From the NCBI GenBank assembly GCA_015179125.1, contig WHVA01000005.1:434001-498000 (forward strand): DNA of 64,000 bases, written 5' to 3'. Below, in pieces: positions 35,083 to 44,408 of the stretch. A program made the position numbers and the translations under genes. Under the pieces are notes generated by a model. That model had not been told where the DNA came from. It made no database searches and worked only from the letters and a program-made list of their open reading frames with translations. Numbering within the stretch: the first letter of the stretch is position 1; the number at the start of each line of letters is the position of its first letter. The stretch is from Gautieria morchelliformis (lineage: Eukaryota > Basidiomycota > Agaricomycetes > Gomphales > Gomphaceae).

Positions 35083-35373
35083 ATACTGTACCATTACGAC
35101 CATAGGTTCAGATCTCGGCGGTGTGACATGAAAATTTACCTAGTTCACTGGTTCAGAGGTAACCGTGACACGTGACTGAACTTAAATTAGTTCAATGAAC
35201 ACCATATGCGGTCCATCCTTGGATGGACTCAAAGTGCGAAAAAAATTTGCTATTTCGGACTTACTCAACCTGTAGTTCAGACCTATGTGTGACGGGTGAC
35301 TAGGGGTCTGGGAGTTCAGGTTCAAGGGGTCTTGTGACGCGTGACTGAACCTATGGTCGTAATGGTACAGTAT
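35083..35373. mobile_element. 291-bp MITE with 29-bp perfect TIRs
   Basis: The left terminus 35083-35111 begins ATACTGTACCATTACGACCA. The right terminus 35345-35373 is its exact reverse complement over 29 bases. If the TA pair at each outer end is the target duplication, the TIR proper starts CTGTACC. The interior has no ORF but repeated GTGAC(A/G)CGTGACTGAAC-like words in both orientations. It is a non-autonomous DNA transposon, possibly Tc1/mariner-related because of the TA flank. Perfect TIRs suggest recent movement. Confidence 0.88.
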
Positions 35374-36154
35374 TGTTGACGTGTTGTGGGTACGTTGGTG
35401 GCGTTGTGGTGGATATGTGGTGTTGTGGCTATGGGTCCATTAGGGTTATGTGTCAGCGGAGCGGACCAGTCCGGCGGACCTTTCCTGGAGGACCAGGCCC
35501 CAAGCCCGAAGGTCGGGGACTGGCGCACGAGCGCCGCTACAGGATCGAGTAAAATACAGAAAGCACGAAAGGCAGAGTCAAAGCACGCGTCACAGTTAAC
35601 CTTATAGCAATGGGGCCGGCCACACAGGTGGAGTATATATAGCTCGCACTAGAAACACATCGAGACAAAACTGTAGGTTGCTACTTTACTTACAGATAGA
35701 CTCAGTCTGTTTTCTTTGGCTTCTGGCGAGGACCGGGAAGATGGCTTAGAACGAAGAGAAACGGGCCGCGGGAGGAAGGCGGAACTTTATTCCTAAACTC
35801 AGATATCTGCGAGTGCAGTTGGATACTGGGAGGGCTCCCAATATTCTCATTCCTCCTTGAACACATTCGTGCAAGACGGGATGGTAGAAAATGAACGATT
35901 GATGGCACATCCGTTATATCCCGGCTTCCGCTTGACTGACTCGGCAAGCAGGGTCCTGGACCATAGCTCATCTTTCATTCAACCATACAAACTGAAGCTG
36001 TTGATCCTCGTCATACATACATACATACATACACCCTCAACGCATCCGAAATACTGAAGACATCGTCCAACGAGGACATACGTAGTATGAATTCCTGCCA
36101 TTCTACTCAGCTGTGGTGCGACTTCTTCCCACTTTGTTCCAAACCCTCGTGGGC
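35374..36154. other. Intergenic with a (CATA)n microsatellite
   Basis: Holds a CATA run at about 36012-36033 and no credible gene. ORFs at 35386-35607 and 35702-35971 lack domain features and codon bias. Confidence 0.5.
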
Positions 36155-37746
36155 CTATTCTGGGGAACCGAACATAGGCGTTACCACGACAGGGTCACCT
36201 CCACTTGAAGGTACAGTTTCGCCCAACGCGGTAAGGTCGACAGGGGCGGGAGCATTCGCAGTGGTCAAGCTTGTGTTAAGAGTGGGCGCGACGAAGACCG
36301 GCCCGCCGCCAGCACCGACGGCAGTGAGATTTGGCGCTAAGAAAGGGACAAACAGGTTTTGGTTGAGAGGACCAGGGGTCAGGCCGCTGATATTGAGCAA
36401 GGGAATCTCGGCTCCGGTGATATTGAGGTTTTGGTAGCCAGTCTTCTCAGCGACGAAAGAGTAGACGTTGGACAAGGTCCTGGAGGGAATGTCAGCAGTC
36501 GTAAGAAATATCACGCGGACACTTACTTGTTGGTGTCACCACGTCCCAGGGAGCCGAGCTGCCAGTTAGCCTCGACTGTGCTGAGAGCCGAAAAGTGGGT
36601 GTGGAAGGTGGAATCGACGGTCCCACGAAGTTCTGCAGGTACAGCACCACCAAGCAACAGGGAAAAGATATTGTTGTTGATACCCGAATTCTCATTCTCG
36701 TCGTTTGTCACGAGGATGAGGGTGTTTTCGTCGTTGAAACGGCTGTCCTGGAGGAGAGGGACGAGGAAATAGTTAATCCATGAGGCCTGGAAGTCGATAT
36801 CAGTGTCGTGCCCATCGTTGACGAGATTGGGTGTGATGAACATCCATTGCGGGAGAGCAGATGCGTTAACGTCAGCAGCGAAGTCGTTGAAGTTACGGTG
36901 GCGCGCCAAACGGTCGGGGACATTGGCAACCGAGTCGTAGATGATGAGAGGGTTGTGTTTGCGGACGTAAAATTGCCTTGGAGGTTGGGACGTATCCAAG
37001 TAATCTACCGAGCTGAAGCTAGAGAGAATGAGGGGAGGTAATCGGTGCACGGGACTATAGAGACATACCTGAAGCCACCGAAGCCGTCAGTAGGCATATT
37101 TTCCTGGTATGATGCCCATGAGATATCTTTCTGCTCGAGAAGGTCGACAATGGTGGAGATGCTAAAAGAAAATGAGAAAGAGATTCGGGAGGGTTTGAGA
37201 AGTAAAGGATACTTTGGAGGGATGTTATAGAAGTTATCGTCTGCGGCACCCCAGAAATCACCGCCGACGGTGGCAAGGTAATTTGGCTCGGAAGGGTGGG
37301 TGACGGCGAAATACTGGTCCAAGAGAAGACCTTGGGTTGTGAGGTTCTTGAAAGTGGGCTGGAAAAGATGTGTTAGTGGATGTGATAGATGGTATCCAAG
37401 ATGGGTGCACTTTACATTACCGAGTGTGGTTGCAAAGTCGGTGTTTTCCATCCATATCTGGGCTCAGGCTTTGAGGAAAGCAAAGGTGAGAGATGTGTCG
37501 AGACTAACCTGTATGAAACGATTGAACGCGAGACCGGGTACGGTCTGGAATATTGGGAGGGTGTTGTTGTTCACGCCTACATAATTTGGTGAAGCCACGA
37601 GGGGACCTTGTGATGGGGGAACGAATGCTGGGACCTGGGAGTTGCAGTGAATATTAAGACTCTGTCGGAACTTGGTAGTCGGACAGACGTACCTGTGCGG
37701 CATGGGTGAGGCCGAGAGACGCAAGGACAGCGATGGAAGACCACAT
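36155..37746 (-). CDS. Secreted acid phosphatase, phosphoesterase family (PhoA-like)
   Basis: Releases phosphate from organic esters outside the cell. Start ATG 37746: MWSSIAVLASLGLTHAAQ is a signal peptide, cut by the first intron (GTACGT...CCCAG). Then VPAFVPPSQGPLVASPNYVG. The family blocks follow in order: MENTDFATTLGN (about 37450), DQYFAVTHPSEPNYLATVGG (about 37320-37260), EQKDISWASYQENMPTDGFG (about 37135-37080), RKHNPLIIYDSVANV (about 36965), MFITPNLVNDGHDTDIDFQ (about 36840-36790) and LILVTNDENENSGINNNIFS (about 36720-36670). These are the metal-binding blocks seen in fungal phosphate-repressible acid phosphatases. The Gly/Pro-rich tail ends MFGSPE at 36155. About five introns; the frame looks intact. 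Confidence 0.9.
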
Positions 37747-37800
37747 GGGAGCTACCTCGGCAGAGTGAACCGACGTGATGTTGGACTCTGGCAGGACGCT

Positions 37801-37808
37801 TTATATAA
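37801..37808 (-). promoter_or_regulatory. TATA box of the acid phosphatase gene
   Basis: TTATATAA lies 55 bp upstream of ATG 37746, the distance expected for a fungal TATA element with a short leader. No clear Pho4-type CACGTG site was seen in the 250 bases upstream. Confidence 0.6.
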
Positions 37809-38765
37809 GAGCGATGCGGAGTAACGCCAACCTGTGCGCGTATATATACATCAGTTGCACATGATAGCACCGACGTGCATGCCCAGCGTGAGAGTGGTGA
37901 AGAGACGGGACTCATGCCCCAAAACGTGTGAGGCTTAGTCAGCAGCTGAGCGGAGAAATAAACGCTCTGAGCGCAGCCGAGCGGAATCGTGTGAATGCCG
38001 TCCGCACGGCCTTGCGAGGCCGAAGGCACAATATTGCACTGTCCGGAGAAGCAATTTACTAGCCTGCCTGGAAACGATGGCGACGCAGCCGGGCAAGGAA
38101 GAAATACGGAGCTCGACTACGGATATCTCTTCAGGTCAATTGCAACCAGCATGCATATGGTAATTCCCCTGCCCCCAGGGCCAACACCAACAAGCAGCCA
38201 CATCTCTTTTCCGTCGCTTATCACTGGTCTCCGTCCTGCAACCTATCCATGCAACATAAGTACCCGTCTAATATTGTCAAAAGGTGCCGCCCAGCTGTCG
38301 CCCGGGCGCATCGCTTCTAATGCTACCGTGATCCACGCTTCACACGCCAATGTGATCAAGTGCCACGGCCATGCACCTACCAAGACCATGCATGGTGCTT
38401 CATTCAAGGCTACACCATCCGCGGTCATGCGCTCGGTGCAACGTGCAACACGCACTACCCAGAAGTCACTAGCTTCCATCGCCATTATCCTCCAGTAGAA
38501 TTGGCGTGTGCTAATCTAGCATGTTGTCGATGAACGTGCCAACCGTCAGCGATGTACGGCTCTGCAGTATACACGACTTTCTGCCATCAGCTACAGAGGG
38601 GGCTGACCATGCATACACTCGATCAATGGTCCTTGATAATCGTGGAAGATAAATAACGATGTACATAGTCCTTCAACGCTGTACAGTAGTCCAGGCTGGA
38701 GTGCGAGCAATCATTGACTCGCATCCGAATTGAATCGGAGATGAAGCTAGGCTCGGCTCACCAAA
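37809..38765. other. Intergenic, one unsupported long ORF
   Basis: A plus-strand ORF of 167 codons (37995-38498) is open but has mixed composition and no domain, so I do not call it a gene. The rest shows nothing. Confidence 0.4.
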
Positions 38766-39125
38766 ATGGCTCAAGAACACCTCGAGTCCGAATGGCACAT
38801 GATCCGACCATCGTCTCGTCGCATATCCCTTCAGGTAAAGGAGGTCGCCTCAGTATCCGTTACGTTCATCCTAAGATCTTCCATGGGTGCCTCACGCAGC
38901 GAAGCCCTGGCTGCCATAGGTATTGAATCCGATGAGGAGGAGCAACAGCCGAGGATCCCTACAATCTCAGATGCTTTAGGCCGAGGTCTGGCTGTCAACG
39001 TAAATGGAAATCATTGGCAGAGGGTCGTTGTTCAAGTAGACGATGATGAAGAAGAGGCCGTTGTAATCGTCTACGTGTTAGGAAACGAGCGTCGAGTAGC
39101 TCGGCGTAGTCCGAAGCTTAACTAG
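38766..39125 (+). CDS. Small hypothetical protein, possibly a gene fragment
   Basis: 119 codons. The second half (ESDEEEQQPRIPTISDALGR, then LAVNVNGNHWQRVVVQVDDD and EEAVVIVYVLGNERRV) has good protein character with alternating strands and an acidic turn. It reminds me of a conserved segment in larger basidiomycete proteins, which I cannot name. The N-terminal half is less convincing. It may be an exon left from a longer gene. Stop at 39123-39125. Confidence 0.4.
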   Translation: MAQEHLESEWHMIRPSSRRISLQVKEVASVSVTFILRSSMGASRSEALAAIGIESDEEEQQPRIPTISDALGRGLAVNVNGNHWQRVVVQVDDDEEEAVVIVYVLGNERRVARRSPKLN

Positions 39126-39203
39126 GAAATGGTTCGTGCTCGATTCTTACTCATTCTGAGACACGCGTATAAGTATGCGCGAATGTATAGTAGCATAGTC
39201 TTC

Positions 39204-39341
39204 CCAGTGTCTTTCGCTGCCACTGGGAAGTAAGTACATAGTTTGTGTAACGAGTATCAAAGCTAACTATAGCTTGTAGTTTACAACTGTCTTTAGGTAG
39301 TGTATAACTATCCAGTGTCTTTCGCTGCCACTGGGAATTTA
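39204..39341. repeat. Duplicated hairpin, CCAGTG...CACTGG
   Basis: CCAGTGTCTTTCGCTGCCAC followed by TGGGAA occurs at about 39207 and 39312. Each is a self-complementary stem (TCCCAGTG with CACTGGGA) around a loop of about 10 bases. The neighbouring words AACTGTCTTTA are also repeated. It could be a local duplication or part of a small mobile element. Confidence 0.7.
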
Positions 39342-39601
39342 CAACTGTCTTTACTACGGACTCATGCCACGAGTGAAATTGGCTTGGGTATCGTAGCTAC
39401 TGATGATACTGTCTCAGAAGATGTCACTACGCAGCCAAGTGAAGGTGTGTGCTCTAAATAACTGTCATGCTTTTGTATGCTTGATTCCCTCCACTCTCTA
39501 GATTATGTATGATACTGCTGCATCAGCTCTTCCCGTGGCGGGTGCAACGGCTCATGTGGCAGATTCGGCTGCTTCCCCATCCACACTTACTCCTCCCACA
39601 A
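39342..39601. other. Short stretch with exon-like pieces, no gene call
   Basis: A Ser/Thr-rich open piece, a possible intron (GTGTGTGCTC...CTCTAG) and a second Ala/Ser-rich piece lie on the plus strand. They do not join into a recognisable product. Confidence 0.3.
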
Positions 39602-40735
39602 CGAGTGACGTGACGGTGAGCGTCCTTGCGCTGGGTAAAGCGCCAAGGGGCTAGCTAGAATTGTCTACCCTGCTTTCATGTGCCCTGCTTCTAAATTTTG
39701 AGTTTCTGAAGCCTTGTCTGGCCCGAGGTCTGCCAAAGACGGAGGAGGTACGGGTTCGGACGGTAGTCAGAGAGCCAGAGGTAGGCCGGGGACGGCGTTT
39801 GGACTCGGATATAGGGTTGGGGGTAACCGTTGACGCAGGAAGTACCGTCTGCCCGGACGTCAAACCCGGCGAAGCAGCAGAGGTGGCGGCGGCGATCGTT
39901 AACTTTTCTTTCGGGGGAGAGCAGTAGTTGCTGCAGTTGCACTGCGTGCGGGAGTCGGTTTTAGATCATGCCACGCCCTGAACGTCAACCCCGGGAAAGC
40001 AGCAGAGGTGGCGGCGGCGTTCGCTAACTTTTCTTTCGGGGGGAGAGCAGTAGTTGCTGCAGTTGCACTGCGTGCGGGAGTCGGTTTTAGATCATGCCAC
40101 GCCCCGAACGTCAAACCCGGCAAAGCAGCAGAGGTGGCGGCGGCGTTCGCTAACTTTTCTTTCGGGGGGAGAGCAGTAGTTGCTGCAGTTGCACTGCGTG
40201 CGGGAGTCGGTTTTAGATCATGCCACGCCCCGAACGTCAACCCCGGCAAAGCAGCAGAGGTGGCGGCGGCGTGCGCTAATTTTTCTTTCGGGGGGAGAGC
40301 AGTAGTTGTTGCAGTTGCACTGCGTGCGGGAGTCGGTTTGAGATCATCCCACGCCCCGAACGTCTGCCTTGTCTGCGCAGATTTCTCATGTATCTGCACC
40401 CTCGCATTCGCTTTGGGCGTACTGGAGACCTGGGCTCGTTTGTCGTACCGGGGTCGGCGACCCGCCAGCAACCGCTCCAGCTCGAGCTCCTGCTCCCTTT
40501 CCTCGTCCATCTGCCGCCATTCGTCCAGCTGCATCTCTATCTCCTGCTCCCGTTCCTCGTCTATCTGCCGCCAATCTTCCAGCTGCATCTCTAGCTCCAG
40601 CTCCTCGTCCAGTTGCTGCCAATCCCACATTTCACGTTCGGTGTCTGCCTTGAGATGAGGCGGTTGGATCTCGGTCCAAGTTTGGGTTTGAGAAGAGATA
40701 TTAACTGCTTTGAGAGACGGTACGTGTGTGCGTCA
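39602..40735 (-). CDS. Repeat protein: coiled coil plus 42-residue tandem repeats
   Basis: Unrecognised. On the minus strand the frame is open from about 40735, with an ATG at 40630 (MWDWQQLDEELELEMQLEDW). It begins with an Asp/Glu/Gln/Arg coiled coil, itself made of repeats of about 22 residues (QMDEEREQELELE type). Then come four to five units of 42 residues (126 bp), LKPTPARSATAATTALPPKE then KLANAAATSAALPGLTFGAW. The Ser/Arg-rich tail (SGSLTTVRTRTSSVFGRPRA) lies at about 39850-39650, but in a frame shifted by one base from the repeats at about 39915, so the gene is either broken there or spliced. A 216-codon ORF also runs through on the plus strand. No signal peptide or membrane segment. 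A shorter copy lies at 33426-34156. Confidence 0.5.
39914..40340. repeat. 126-bp tandem array inside the repeat gene
   Basis: Units start at about 39914, 40038, 40164 and 40290, each with GGGGGAGAGCAGTAGTTG...GGAGTCGGTTTTAGATCAT. The units are nearly identical, so the array has been homogenised or expanded recently. The first unit is one base shorter. The copy at 33.7-33.9 kb has only two units. Confidence 0.92.
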
Positions 40736-41379
40736 CGGTATCGCAAGTCTGTCCAAGGGGAGCACACGGAGTGTCACCGTGGAGTCTTTATTTAAGTCCA
40801 AGGAAGGGGGGTTTGGACCAGCACCATGATGGGTTTGCTCTAAAGTTGTGCCGTTGATTGTGATTGTGATTGGGGTTGTGATTGAGAATTTGTCTGTGGG
40901 TTGTAGTGTTTCTGGTTTGTGGGGCTGTCACAGTTCTAATCGATTCTTGTCCTCTGCACCATCCCAGCTGCTTTCAGTTGTACACCATGTAGGTAGGCAT
41001 CATATCGATGCGTACGCTGGCCGCGATATCATCGATGGACTTCGTTCAGCACCAGAAGGACATCCTCTAAGGTACCTGGTACCATTCATCGTTCATGATC
41101 ACGCTGATCACGCTATCCGCAGCGAAGCTCCTGAGCCAGATTGACGTCACTGGCGCCGCCTTCGTACCCGAGTCGTGCGGCTGGGCAGATCTTACCCCTG
41201 ACTTCGATTAATGCAGTGGCTGCTGCCTCCGTACGTTGATCAAGGCTGTGATCCACGAATTCAGATCACTCGAGGAGAAACCGACAAGATTTCACTAGCA
41301 GGGAGTATCCGTATACGTAGATATCTGACCACAACAGTGATATCATGAATAGTCGCTCAAAGACAGGATCACGTGACAT
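40736..41379. other. Intergenic, no gene recognised
   Basis: One plus-strand ORF of 98 codons (40848-41144) with a His/Asp-rich end (HHIDAYAGRDIIDGL) has no recognised domain. Nothing else is seen. Confidence 0.35.
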
Positions 41380-43005
41380 ATATTGCCTGCCCCTCAAACA
41401 TCGTGCTCGCCCGTCTGCGTCCTGCGCTGCTGCGCTGGCCCAAACGCCGTGCCACTCTCTCCAAACGATCCACATATACATAATACGAGCGGCTCTGTGC
41501 ACCATACGGCCATGGTGCATGTCGCGCCTGACCATCCGGAGGATAAGGCCTGTCTTTCTTCTCACCTCTCCGCCATTGCCTTCTACGACCCTGCTTTACA
41601 TATCTGTACTACTCATCTTTCTACTCTTATTCCTTGAGGAAGCTGATGCCCGCCCCATAGTAGAACTGCACTCACAAATTTGACATCTCCGCGTCCGATC
41701 CATGCGTGAGGTTCTTCGGGCACGTTCGTGTGGGTGGGAGTGCGATTGTAACCCCGAGGGCAAGCACAAGAGGCTGCGCGATGCTAGACACTAGCACCAG
41801 CTCATCCAAAACCTCTGCGGTCCCCTCCGGCGCCCTTGCCCTCCTTCTCCCTGCCCTCTTCCCCCACTACACCCACCTCGTCTTCGCAACTGGCGCCCCC
41901 ACCCCGTGCACACATCCTCTTCTCCCAAGCGCGCCGGGTGTGTGTGCCTACGCTGGACATCGTGCGCTAGTACACAGGACATCCAGAGGCGTGGGGTGGC
42001 CGGTGCGGTGATGCACTATTCATGGCTGCTGCTGCTCCTCCCGCACAAACTGTCGCCTATGCTGCGTCCTCCGACGCCTCCCCCCGCGTGCTCACAGCCG
42101 TCCCCGACGCCTTCCGCCCTATCCCCCCCACATGCGGCACGTCTCCCTCGACGTTGCGCGCCTGCTCCTCGCGTCTCGCGTCTCTCTCCCAACCCCCCCT
42201 GCGGGCTCGACACGCTCACCACGCTATGGGAGACGATACGCCATGTCAGTATCCGCAAAGTTTGGGGCGAAGGGGTTGCGGGAATTCCGGGGCCTATGGG
42301 TTGGGTTGGGAATAAAAGAGGTGTTGAAGGAGGCGGAGGAGGGTGGAGAACTTATTCGGAAACAGGAGAGGGTGCTGGGGTTGTTGAGGGGGGAGAGTAT
42401 CGGTAAGGATGAAGTGGGTGGTGAGAAAGAGGTTGAACATCGACTTTTGCCAGCCCCGGTGGGGTATAACGTGGCAGCGCCTGCGAATCTGCGGGATGAC
42501 GCACCGGTGCGGCTGGACTGGAGGAGACAAGGCTAGATGGCGAGACGGGCCGGGCGGTACGAGCGTGTGGCCACGGATCTGGTCGTGACGAGTTTGGGAT
42601 ACGAGGGCGAGGCAGCGATGTTCGAGGACGCGTCGGTGCCGTGGTACGACATCTCCCGGGCGCAGGTTGCGGACGCAGAATGCGGGCGGGCGGGCGATGA
42701 CGCCCGACGGGGCGGTCGCGCCGCGGGTTTATGCCTCAGGTGGGCGGGGCGCGGGGCGGAGGGCGTTTTGACGGGGACGCTGGTGGCCCAGTTGGACGCG
42801 AACGACCTTGCGGCTGCCATTGTGGAGGACTCGGAAGAGGGGGGTAACGAGGGGGCCCTACTTGCACGGGGAGAGGAGGTCCAGTTGGCAGGTGTACCTG
42901 GTGGAGGAGGGTGTGAGGGAGGGCAGGGTTATTGATTGGGGATGGTGGAAGACGTTGGAAGAAAAGGAGAGGGGTGAGGCCTTGTGGCGGCCGAGAGCTA
43001 AGTGA
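41380..43005 (+). pseudogene. ARH1: Decayed NADPH:adrenodoxin (ferredoxin) reductase
   Basis: Active members are mitochondrial flavoproteins that pass electrons from NADPH to ferredoxin for Fe-S and heme synthesis. Blocks in family order but in changing frames: IHIY and MVHVAPDHPEDKA (about 41470-41540, normally RYGVAPDHPEVK), RFFGHVRVGG (about 41703), LFPHYTHLVFATGAPTP (about 41850-41905), TGHPEA-like sequence (about 41965), LDVARLLLASRVSLP (about 42145), FGAKGLREFRGLWVG (about 42260), DLVVTSLGYEGEAAM (about 42575), GLCLRWAGRGAEGVLTGTLV (about 42725-42785), LAAAIVEDSEEG (about 42805) and, in another frame, VIDWGWWKTLEEKERGEALW (about 42930-42990). At least five frame changes make it non-functional. 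The usual N-terminal Rossmann GxGPxG is not seen. It must be an extra copy, since this enzyme is normally essential. Confidence 0.75.
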
Positions 43006-43009
43006 GCAC

Positions 43010-43580
43010 ACTGTATATATCACAAGTTTAAAATTAAGCTTCAAAGGCAAAGAATACGCAGTAAGGGGATCGGCGACATCCCGCAGAGCGGCACAAATTC
43101 GCATATTCTTCGACATCCGATTGCAAGTGGTTGACTGACAATTGTGAAGTTTCTCTGCTGCCTCTCGTGAAGTTGACATGATTCTGGGATAAGAGATATA
43201 GGTTGAAGTAGATTTAGAGTACGGGGTTGGTTCGATACAGTGAGTAGTGACTGGCGGAGGTCGCGGCCTTAAATACATGGCGTTCTAGCTAGTAATATCT
43301 CCCCCATTGTCTGCCCGATGTGTTGTTTTCTCCAAACTCTTTGTCCACATCCTGTCCACCGCTTGTCTCGCGAGTATTGTAGGGACGCGTCATCGCACCG
43401 AAGTGCCGCCAAGCCCGATTACCTAATTCCCAACGCCTCTCCCATTCAAAATACTGTATTGCCGATATCCCGGTGCTTGGGTCGCGACGAAGTCGTTTGA
43501 TTGTAGACGTGTATGGGTCCATCCCCTCATCTCGTCTACTTTAACACTCGACGTGCTTCGCAAGGTAGCTATAGAGACCT
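43010..43580 (-). pseudogene. MYND zinc-finger gene, broken copy 1
   Basis: About 570 bp that match 43763-44330. The minus-strand ATG at 43179 starts MSTSREAAEKLHNCQSTTC, the first Cys pair of a MYND finger, then NRMSKNMRIC. Just after this cysteine, about 8-10 extra bases shift the frame, so the second half of the finger is lost. Similarity to copy 2 ends at about 43010, at the splice-acceptor end of the following intron. The 43289-43522 stretch matches the upstream region of copy 2 and looks like 5' flanking or non-coding exon. Confidence 0.65.
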
Positions 43581-43667
43581 TAAGACGATATGTGGGAGCC
43601 CCAACTTCAACTTGAAGCTAATCAAGCTGGCCCGTCCTTGTCGCCACCGGCGTTGGCTGCTAACGTT

Positions 43668-44330
43668 TTACCGGTTACCTCTAGCCTTCGCAGTGACTTT
43701 ACATCTTACTTTATGAAATTCCCAGTCGACCTTTTCACATGATTGGATCTGTATAGACCACAGTTTTAAAACTAAGCTTCCAAGGTAAAGAATAAGTCGT
43801 ACGCAGTAATGGTATCGGCGACATCGCGCACAAATCCGCATATTCGCTGACATACGATTGCAAGTGGTCGATCGACCGACAATTATGAAGAAAAGGTTGT
43901 TTCTTTGCTGCGTCTCATGAAGTTGACATGGTTCTGGGATAAGAGATATAGATAGAAGGAGATTTATAGTACGGGGTTGATTCGATGGCCCATGGGTCGG
44001 GCCGCTGCCTTAACTACATGGCGTCCGATCTAGTAATATCTCACCCATTGACTGCCCCACACATTGTTGTCTCCACACCCTTTGTCCACATCCCGTCCAC
44101 TGTACGTTCAAGTTGTCTCGCGAACTGTCTGTATTGTAGGGACGCGTCATCGCACCGAAGTGCCGCCAAGCCCGATTACCTAATTCGCAACACTTCTTCC
44201 ATTCAGAATACTGTATTGCCCATGTTCCCGGTGCTTGGGCTGCGACGAAGTCGTTTGATTGTAGACGTGTGTGGGTCCAGCCTCTCATCTTAACACTCGA
44301 CGTGCTTCGCAAGGAGGCTAGAGAGTGTTA
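43668..44330 (-). pseudogene. MYND zinc-finger gene, broken copy 2
   Basis: Here the second half of the finger is well kept: TTCNRMSANMRICARCRRYH with YC, a 70-80-bp intron (GTACGA...TACAG), then IQSCEKVDWEFHKVRCKV. Together these give the C-x4-C, C-x2-C, YC-x3-C, H-x3-C pattern of MYND, a protein-interaction zinc finger. The N-terminal start (ATG at 43929, MSTS then a stop) is the damaged part in this copy. The frame runs on to TARGNR-like sequence and a stop near 43668. A downstream domain, if any, is missing. Confidence 0.7.
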
Positions 44331-44408
44331 AGCGCAGTAATTATATTTCTCCGTACTGAGTGCGGAGGGAAGAGTGAGTAAGGTTTTCCCTCCGAACTTA
44401 GGCTACTG

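Noticed and set aside
36359-36772. 137-codon plus-strand ORF over the acid phosphatase
   Set aside because: Antisense shadow of conserved metal-binding blocks.
37995-38498. 167-codon ORF upstream of the phosphatase
   Set aside because: Mixed composition, no domain, no splice or promoter context; likely chance.
40008-40658. 216-codon plus-strand ORF through the 126-bp repeats
   Set aside because: The minus-strand reading has the coiled-coil head and better composition; the plus ORF is probably a by-product of a repeat that is a multiple of three. Kept only as a note.
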